From Sediminicoccus rosea (GTDB lineage: Bacteria; Pseudomonadota; Alphaproteobacteria; Acetobacterales; Acetobacteraceae): 64,000 nucleotides of DNA. The stretch lies in contig NZ_CP137852.1 in NCBI RefSeq assembly GCF_033547095.1, forward strand, positions 4,117,001 through 4,181,000. The letters are read 5' to 3'. This document shows, piece by piece, positions 58,924 through 64,000 of this stretch. Below the pieces are notes generated by a model, which did not search any database, was not told where the DNA came from, and saw only the letters and a program-made list of their open reading frames with translations. Position 1 is the stretch's first letter. The number at the start of each line of letters is the position of its first letter. A program made the translations under genes and the position numbers.

Positions 58924-59706
58924 ATGCCCAAATTTGCCGCGAACATCTCGATGATGTTCAACGAGGTGCCCTTCCTCGACCGCTTCGCCGCCGCGCGGGC
59001 CGCGGGTTTCGAGGCGGTGGAATTCCTTTTCCCCTATGAATTCCCGGCGGCCGAGATCGCCAAGCGCCTGGAGGGCAATGGCCTCTCCCAGGTGCTGTTC
59101 AACGCGCCGCCCGGCGATTGGAACGCGGGCGAGCGCGGCATGGCCTGCCTGCCCGAGCGCCGCGCCGAATTCAAGGACGGCATCAAGCGCGCGCTGGAGT
59201 ACACGACGGCCCTGAAGTGCCCGCGGCTGCATGTCATGGCGGGCCTGACGCCGGCGGGTGCGGCGCGCGACACGCTGCTCGCGACCTATGCCGCCAATCT
59301 CGACTTCGCGGCGGAGGAATGCGCCAAGGCCGGCGTGAAGCCGGTGATCGAGCCGATCAACCACCGCGACATCCCGGGCTTCTTCCTCAACACCACGAAG
59401 GAAGCCACGCGCATCATCGACGCGCTGGGCATGGACCGCGTGGGCCTGCAATTCGACCTCTACCACTGCCAGATCACCGAGGGCGATGTGGCGCGCCGCG
59501 CGGCCGAACTCCTGCCCTACATCGCCCACATGCAGGTGGCCGATAACCCCGGGCGCAACGAGCCGGGCACGGGCGAGGTGAACTGGGATTTCGTCTTCAA
59601 CGCGATCGACGCCAGCGGCTTCCGCGGCTGGATCGGTTGTGAGTATCGCCCGAAGGGCGAGACGGTCGCAGGCCTCGGTTGGTTCGCCAAATATCGGGCG
59701 GCATAG
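58924..59706 (+). CDS. hyi: Hydroxypyruvate isomerase
   Basis: The 260-residue AP-endonuclease-2 type TIM barrel interconverts hydroxypyruvate and tartronate semialdehyde. Family landmarks are FAANISMMFNEVPFLDRFAA (N-terminus), EAVEFLFPYEFP, metal/catalytic Glu in VIEPINHRDIPGFFL (about 145), QFDLYHCQITEGD and the late Glu in GWIGCEYRPKGET. GGAGA lies eight bases before the ATG at 58924. The next gene reduces its product to D-glycerate, so the assignment is well supported by context. Confidence 0.94.
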   Translation: MPKFAANISMMFNEVPFLDRFAAARAAGFEAVEFLFPYEFPAAEIAKRLEGNGLSQVLFNAPPGDWNAGERGMACLPERRAEFKDGIKRALEYTTALKCPRLHVMAGLTPAGAARDTLLATYAANLDFAAEECAKAGVKPVIEPINHRDIPGFFLNTTKEATRIIDALGMDRVGLQFDLYHCQITEGDVARRAAELLPYIAHMQVADNPGRNEPGTGEVNWDFVFNAIDASGFRGWIGCEYRPKGETVAGLGWFAKYRAA

Positions 59707-59797
59707 CCGCCAGCCGGCTGATTCAGACCTTCGCGCCCTGCGGCGCTCCGGTCATCAGGCGGCCCCTCTCCTCATTGGCAACAAGGACACGTCCCAC

Positions 59798-60673
59798 ATG
59801 AACATCGGTTTCATCGGCCTCGGCATCATGGGCCTGCCCATGGCGCAGAACCTCGCCAAGGCGGGCCACACCATCATCGCGCCCGAGCGCGCCTCGCTGA
59901 AGGCCGAGACGCGCGCTGCCTTCACCATCGTGGCCGATGCGACCGCGGTCGCGAAGGCGGCGGAGATCATCATCCTCATGGTGCCGGACACGCCCGATGT
60001 GGAGCGCGTGCTGTTCGGCGCGAATGGCGTGGCGGCAGGGTTGTCCGCCGGCAAGCTCGTCATCGACATGTCCTCGATCAGCCCGACGGCGACGAAGGAC
60101 TTCGCGGCGAAGATCAACGCGCTCGGCTGCGACTACATTGATGCGCCGGTCTCCGGCGGCGAGATCGGGGCGAAGAACGCAGCGCTCACCATCATGATCG
60201 GCGCCTCCGAGGCCGCCTTCGCGCGCGCCCTGCCGCTCTTCGAGCTGATGGGCAAGAACATCACCCGCGTGGGCGAGAACGGCGCGGGCCAGGTGACCAA
60301 GGTCGCGAACCAGATCATCGTGGCGCTGAACATCGAGGCGGTGTCCGAGGCGCTGGTCTTCGCCAGCAAGGCGGGCGCGGATCCGGCCAAGGTGCGCCAG
60401 GCGCTGATGGGCGGCTTCGCCAATAGCCGCATCCTGGAGGTGCATGCCGAGCGCATGATCAACCGCACCTTCAACCCTGGCTTCCGGATCGAGCTGCACC
60501 AGAAGGACCTGAACCTCGCCCTGCAATCGGCGAAGGAACTGGGTGTGGCGCTGCCCAACACGGCCTCCGCGCAGCAGCTCTTCTCGGCCTGCGCGGCGAT
60601 GGGCGGCAGCCAGTGGGACCATTCGGGCATGGTCCAGGCGCTGGAGAAGATGGCCGACCACAAGATCGGCTGA
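59798..60673 (+). CDS. glxR: 2-hydroxy-3-oxopropionate (tartronate semialdehyde) reductase
   Basis: The 291-residue beta-hydroxyacid dehydrogenase reduces tartronate semialdehyde to D-glycerate with NAD(P)H. It has the dinucleotide loop GFIGLGIMGLPMA (4-16), the substrate loop DAPVSGGEIGA (115-125) and the catalytic Lys168 in GAGQVTKVANQ. The C-terminal helical domain ends with DHSGMVQALEKMA. AAGGA precedes the ATG at 59798. It follows hyi by 91 bases on the same strand and completes the route serine or glyoxylate to glycerate. Confidence 0.93.
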   Translation: MNIGFIGLGIMGLPMAQNLAKAGHTIIAPERASLKAETRAAFTIVADATAVAKAAEIIILMVPDTPDVERVLFGANGVAAGLSAGKLVIDMSSISPTATKDFAAKINALGCDYIDAPVSGGEIGAKNAALTIMIGASEAAFARALPLFELMGKNITRVGENGAGQVTKVANQIIVALNIEAVSEALVFASKAGADPAKVRQALMGGFANSRILEVHAERMINRTFNPGFRIELHQKDLNLALQSAKELGVALPNTASAQQLFSACAAMGGSQWDHSGMVQALEKMADHKIG

Positions 60674-60681
60674 ACGGAGAA

Positions 60682-60706
60682 GGAGCCGGGCTGCTAGCTC
60701 GGCTCC
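60682..60706. terminator. Hairpin between convergent glxR and Bug genes
   Basis: GGAGCCGGGC (60682-60691) and GCTCGGCTCC (60697-60706) form a 10-bp stem with one G-U pair and a 5-base loop. It covers the whole 20-base intergenic gap and enters the end of the Bug gene. Without a U-run it is probably a bidirectional transcript-end structure. Confidence 0.45.
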
Positions 60707-61653
60707 AGCCCCACCTCGCGCGCCAGCCGCGTCAGGCTGGTGATCTGGTTCTGCAGGTAGTCCCGCCACTGTTCGGGCTGCATGGCGCGCGGCGCGAAGC
60801 CGAGGCGGCCCAGCCGCTCCCGCACATCCGCCTGCGCCAGCACGCGGGCCAGCGCGGCATTGAAGCGCACCACCACCGGCGCCGGCGTGCCCGCCGGCGC
60901 GGCAAGCCCGAACCACACCGTCAGCTCATAGCCCGGCAGCGTGGCCGAGATCGGCGGGATCTCGGGCGCCAGCGGGAAGACGCCCGGCGTCGTCACCCCC
61001 AGCGCGCGCACCCGCCCCTCCCGCACCTGCGCGAGGCCCGAGGCGAAGTCGGTCAGCGTGGAATCGATGCGGCCCGCCAGCACCTCGGTCAGCGCCTCCG
61101 GCCCGCCGCGCGAGGGCACGGCCAGCATGCGCACGCCCGCCATGCGGTTCATGAGCTGGCTGCCGATGAGCGCGCTCGCATTGCCGTGGCTGAAGGTCAG
61201 CTCACCCGGGCGGCGCCGCGCCAGCTCCAGCAATTCCGCGACATTCCGCGCCGGCGAGGAGTTGGGCACCACCAGCAGATAGGGCGCCTCGGCCAGGAAG
61301 CCCATCTGCGTGAAGTCGCGGATCGGGTCATAGGCCAGGTTGCGGACGAGGTAGGTGTTCAGCGCGCCATTCGTCACGCTCAGCACGGCCATGGTGTAGC
61401 CGTCGGGTGCAGCACCCTTCACTGCCATGGTGCCGACCACGCCATTGCCGCCCGGCCGGTTGTCGATGATCACCGTCTGCCCCAGCTCGCGCGAGAGCGG
61501 CTCGACCAGGTTGCGCACCAGGCTGTCGGTCACGCTGCCGGCCGGAAAGGCCACGACGATGCGGATCTGCCGCTCGGGCCACGACTGCGCGGTGGCGGCA
61601 AGCGGCGCGAGCAACGCCGGGGCCGCGAGCGCCGTGCGACGTGTGAGGGTCAT
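60694..61653 (-). CDS. Bug-family (TTT) solute-binding protein
   Basis: The 319-residue periplasmic protein has a LTRRTALAAPALLAPLAA Arg-Arg signal peptide. The mature part has RQIRIVVAFPAGSVTDSL, VIIDNRPGGNG and PDGYTMAVLS. Its start overlaps the stop of the upstream dehydrogenase gene by four bases (ATGA), so a hydroxy or keto acid handled by that enzyme is a fair ligand guess. It is convergent with glxR. Confidence 0.93.
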   Translation of the reverse strand: MTLTRRTALAAPALLAPLAATAQSWPERQIRIVVAFPAGSVTDSLVRNLVEPLSRELGQTVIIDNRPGGNGVVGTMAVKGAAPDGYTMAVLSVTNGALNTYLVRNLAYDPIRDFTQMGFLAEAPYLLVVPNSSPARNVAELLELARRRPGELTFSHGNASALIGSQLMNRMAGVRMLAVPSRGGPEALTEVLAGRIDSTLTDFASGLAQVREGRVRALGVTTPGVFPLAPEIPPISATLPGYELTVWFGLAAPAGTPAPVVVRFNAALARVLAQADVRERLGRLGFAPRAMQPEQWRDYLQNQITSLTRLAREVGLEPS

Positions 61654-62504
61654 GGCTTGGCCTTCCCGGTGATGTAGCGATGGATTTCCGTATTGTCCGC
61701 GCGCGGGCCGAGCACGCCCAGCGCCTCCGTCCAGCGCGCGCGCAGCAGGGCCAGCAGCGGCGCCTCCGCCCCCGTCGCGGCCGCGATGCCGCCCGCCGTC
61801 TCCAGGTCCTTGCGCATCAGGCCGAGCTGGAAGCCGCCCGCGTAGCGGCGCGAGGTGATCTCCTGCGCGAGCTTGGTCTCGGAGGCGATGTTGCGGCCGG
61901 AGCTCGCATTCAGCACCTGGGCGAAGATGCCGAGGTCGAGCCCCTGGGCCTCGGCCATCTGCGCCGCCTCGCTCACCGCCAGCAGGCCGGCCGCATAGAC
62001 GTAGTTGTTCAGCGCCTTCATCGCATGCGCGCTGCCGATGGCGCCGGTGCGGATGATCGCTTCGCCCATCGCGCGCAGCACCGGCTCGGCACGGGTGAAA
62101 TCCGCATCCGCGCCGCCCACCATGATGGCCAGCGTGCCGGCGCGCGCCTTGGGCACCGAGCCCGAGACCGGCGCATCCAGCATCGCGCAGCCCTTTTCCG
62201 CCAGCGCCGCGGCCCAGCGCCGCGTCTCGCCCGGCTCGCTGCTGCCCATGTCGATGAGGAGCGAGCCGGCCTGCAGCGCGGGCAGCAGGCCGGCCATCAC
62301 GGCGGCCACGGCCTTGCTATCGGGCAGCATGAGGATGATGAGGCGGCTCGCCCGCGCCAGCGCCGCGGCATCGGCCATGGCGGGCACGCCCTCCAGCGTC
62401 ACCCCCGCGGCGTCGAGCGTCGTGAGCGGCACCTGCTTCGCCGCCAGGTTCATCGCCATCGGCCGGCCCATCATGCCAAGCCCGATGAAGCCCACATGTT
62501 CCAT
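61650..62504 (-). CDS. Beta-hydroxyacid dehydrogenase family NAD(P)-dependent oxidoreductase
   Basis: The 284-residue protein has the dinucleotide loop GFIGLGMMGRPMAMNL (5-20), the substrate loop DAPVSGSVPKARAG and the catalytic Lys in SAHAMKALNNYVYA. It belongs with 3-hydroxyisobutyrate and tartronate semialdehyde reductases, but it diverges from the glxR protein in this window and probably has a different substrate. GGGAGGGGGG lies just before the ATG at 62504. It is ATGA-coupled to a Bug binding protein and divergent from the DUF2848 gene. Confidence 0.92.
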   Translation of the reverse strand: MEHVGFIGLGMMGRPMAMNLAAKQVPLTTLDAAGVTLEGVPAMADAAALARASRLIILMLPDSKAVAAVMAGLLPALQAGSLLIDMGSSEPGETRRWAAALAEKGCAMLDAPVSGSVPKARAGTLAIMVGGADADFTRAEPVLRAMGEAIIRTGAIGSAHAMKALNNYVYAAGLLAVSEAAQMAEAQGLDLGIFAQVLNASSGRNIASETKLAQEITSRRYAGGFQLGLMRKDLETAGGIAAATGAEAPLLALLRARWTEALGVLGPRADNTEIHRYITGKAKP

Positions 62505-62574
62505 GCGGCCCCCCTCCCCTTTTCTGTCCGCCCATGTTCCGATGCGGCTTCCCGCTTGTCCAGGACGCCCCCAA

Positions 62575-63240
62575 ATGCGCATGCTCGATTTCACGCTCGA
62601 TGGAAGCCCGATCCGCCTCGGCATCACCGACCTCGTCATCGCCGGCTGGACCGGGCGGGACGCGCACAAGCTGCAGGAGCACATCGACGAGCTGGCCGCG
62701 CTCGGCATCGCGCCCCCGGCGACGGTCCCCTGCTACTACCGCGCCGGCCTCGAGACGCTGACCCAGGACGCGGCGGTGGATGTGCTCGGCCATGACAGCA
62801 GCGGCGAGGGCGAGTGGATCCTGCTCGAGACGCCGGAGGGCCGCTTCATCGGCTGCGGCTCGGACCACACCGATCGCAAGGTGGAGGCCTATTCCATCCC
62901 TGTCTCCAAGCAGATGTGCCCGAAACCCATCAGCGCCGCCCTCTGGCGCTGGGAGGAGGTGGCGCCGCATTGGGACAGCCTCGAGATCCACAGCGAGATC
63001 CGGGAGGGCGGCGCCTGGGTGACCTACCAGCGCGGCCTGGTCGCCGCGATGCGCCACCCGGAGGACCTGCTGGAGAAGGCCCGCGCGCTCGGCGTGCCGA
63101 CCGGCCACGGCCTGCTCATGTTCGGCGGCACGCTGGCGGTGCATGGCGGCATCCGCCCTGCCGCCGATTTCCGCGTGACGCTGCATGACCCGGTGCGCGG
63201 CCGCGGCATCACCCACGGCTACACGACGCGCAGCCTCTGA
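62575..63240 (+). CDS. DUF2848 family protein
   Basis: The 221-residue cytoplasmic protein matches DUF2848, related in fold to fumarylacetoacetate hydrolases. Landmarks are LVIAGWTGRDAHKLQEHIDE, PCYYRAGLETLTQD, CGSDHTDRKVEAYSIPVSKQ (likely metal/active-site region, about residues 95-114) and TGHGLLMFGGTL. The enzymatic role is not established. AGGAC lies 11 bases before the ATG at 62575. It is divergent from the dehydrogenase-Bug pair, a context in which it may act on the same acid. Confidence 0.85.
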   Translation: MRMLDFTLDGSPIRLGITDLVIAGWTGRDAHKLQEHIDELAALGIAPPATVPCYYRAGLETLTQDAAVDVLGHDSSGEGEWILLETPEGRFIGCGSDHTDRKVEAYSIPVSKQMCPKPISAALWRWEEVAPHWDSLEIHSEIREGGAWVTYQRGLVAAMRHPEDLLEKARALGVPTGHGLLMFGGTLAVHGGIRPAADFRVTLHDPVRGRGITHGYTTRSL

Positions 63241-63248
63241 GACCCGCC

Positions 63249-64000
63249 ATGCGCCGCCTCGCCACCGTCCTTCTCCTGCTCCTGCTGCCGCTCGCGGCCC
63301 TGGCGAATGGCCCCTGGACCGGCGAATGGATCACCAGCTGGCGTGACGACGGGGACCACCTGATCCTCCGGCAGGAGGGCAGCCGCGTCACCGGCAGCTA
63401 TCCCCTCTATGGCGGGCGGATCGAGGCGGTGGCGGAGGGCCGCACCCTGCAGGGGAGCTGGACCCAGGGGAATGACAGCGGTCGTTTCCTCTTCGTCATG
63501 GACCGTGACGGCGCCAGCTTCACCGGCCGCTATGACGACGGCGAATGGTGGACCGGCTCACGCACCCAGGCGCCGCCGGCCACCACCGGGCTGAACCAGT
63601 CCACCCCGCGCGACGCCTTCCGGCAATTCATCGTCAGCGGCAACCTGGCCCGCGGCGGCCGGTCGGATGCTTGGGCGCTGGCGATCGGCGCCGTGGATTT
63701 CTCGGGGCTGGAGGCCGGGCTGGGGCGGCAGGAGCATCTGCGCCTGGTGCAGGAACTCTTCGCGCTGATCGACCTCACCACCTTCCGCATCAGCGCCATT
63801 CCGCTCGCCACCGATGCGGCCGAGGTGCCCTTCACGCTGCACCAGTCGGGCAGCGGCGCGCGGCTGCACCTCACCCTGGTCCGCGGCGAGGACGGGTTAT
63901 GGCGGCTGCGCATGCCCGATGCCGCCGCGTTGGATGCGGCGCGGCGGCAATTGCTGGTGCTGACCGGCGGCCGCTTCCCACCGGCCGATGCCTGGCGGCA
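63249..64000 (+). CDS. Exported protein of unknown function, cut by the window end
   Basis: The visible 250 residues start with a signal peptide (MRRLATVLLLLLLPLAALA). A beta-rich domain rich in Trp and Gly follows (about 22-110; GEWITSWRDDGDHLILRQEG, then SYPLYGGRI and DDGEWWTG). A helical part comes next (from about 118, TPRDAFRQFIVSG). The layout resembles the periplasmic N-terminal region that precedes some MscS-like mechanosensitive channels of this bacterial family, but no channel helices are in view, so that is only a suggestion. It begins eight bases after DUF2848. Confidence 0.75.
   Translation, partial: MRRLATVLLLLLLPLAALANGPWTGEWITSWRDDGDHLILRQEGSRVTGSYPLYGGRIEAVAEGRTLQGSWTQGNDSGRFLFVMDRDGASFTGRYDDGEWWTGSRTQAPPATTGLNQSTPRDAFRQFIVSGNLARGGRSDAWALAIGAVDFSGLEAGLGRQEHLRLVQELFALIDLTTFRISAIPLATDAAEVPFTLHQSGSGARLHLTLVRGEDGLWRLRMPDAAALDAARRQLLVLTGGRFPPADAWR

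Noticed and set aside
1-64000. tRNA, rRNA, insertion sequence, prophage or integrative element
   Set aside because: Gaps are short and show no cloverleaf or rRNA segments. No transposase, integrase or terminal repeats were seen.

Overview
The window comes from a very GC-rich alphaproteobacterium, most likely a member of the Acetobacteraceae (Roseomonas-like). The evidence is the strong G/C third-position bias, GTG and TTG starts alongside ATG, the succinylase-type dapD/dapE pair, the argS-SPOR-nagZ-scpA-scpB-tatB-tatC-serS chromosomal backbone, and an abundance of Bug-family (tripartite tricarboxylate transporter, TTT) solute-binding proteins. There are no rRNA or tRNA genes, insertion sequences, prophage genes or CRISPR arrays that I can see. 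Genes are very tightly packed: no stretch over 300 bases lacks a gene, and the largest gaps are 140 to 190 bases.

Layout. 0-3 kb: a Bug binding protein with a VOC-fold protein and a family-5 ABC peptide/solute-binding protein. 3-9.3 kb: housekeeping (Hsp20; def-fmt-truA; a membrane protein; dapE-dapD; an IalB-like secreted protein). 9.4-20.9 kb: a catabolic island (CocE-type hydrolase, three Bug proteins, glutathione transferase, PhnZ-like HD protein, flavin-dependent monooxygenase, D-hydroxyacid dehydrogenase, N-formylglutamate amidohydrolase-like protein, isocitrate-lyase/PEP-mutase family enzyme, DUF169 protein). 20.9-30.4 kb: a long minus-strand run argS, SPOR, nagZ, site-2 protease, scpA, scpB, an orphan ABC ATPase, tatB, tatC, serS; no tatA is present, and the ABC ATPase sits where tatA would be expected. 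30.5-35.5 kb: an RTX-type repeat protein, a DUF2934 protein, and a coupled acyl-CoA dehydrogenase / Bug protein / nitronate monooxygenase-like operon.

35.6-45.2 kb holds the most unusual locus. Anti-sigma-type HATPase, STAS anti-anti-sigma factor, CheR, double-CheW, CheB, a CheB-like receiver without the esterase domain, and CheA lie on the plus strand. A receiver-PP2C (RsbU-like) phosphatase and a methyl-accepting protein converge on them from the minus strand. The gene set suggests a chemosensory array whose output is a partner switch rather than a flagellar motor, since no cheY, cheZ or flagellar gene is present here.

45.2-50 kb: Asp/Glu/hydantoin racemase-like protein, ureidoglycolate lyase, D-carbamoylase-like amidohydrolase, a lipoprotein, a MaoC-like protein and DUF445. 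50.1-51.9 kb: a zinc-uptake operon with a perfect 17-bp Zur-like palindrome, a 38-residue membrane ORF, znuC and znuB. 51.9-54 kb: DUF1194 vWA protein, a GST and DUF924. 54-60.7 kb: a large FAD/Fe-S oxidoreductase and a glyoxylate/hydroxypyruvate set (serine-glyoxylate aminotransferase, hydroxypyruvate isomerase, tartronate semialdehyde reductase). 60.7-64 kb: a Bug protein coupled to a beta-hydroxyacid dehydrogenase, DUF2848, and a gene cut by the window end.

Two themes recur. Six Bug binding proteins occur without any TctA/TctB permease, most stop-start coupled or closely linked to a catabolic enzyme that may reveal the ligand. Most exported proteins carry an Arg-Arg signal peptide resembling Tat signals.
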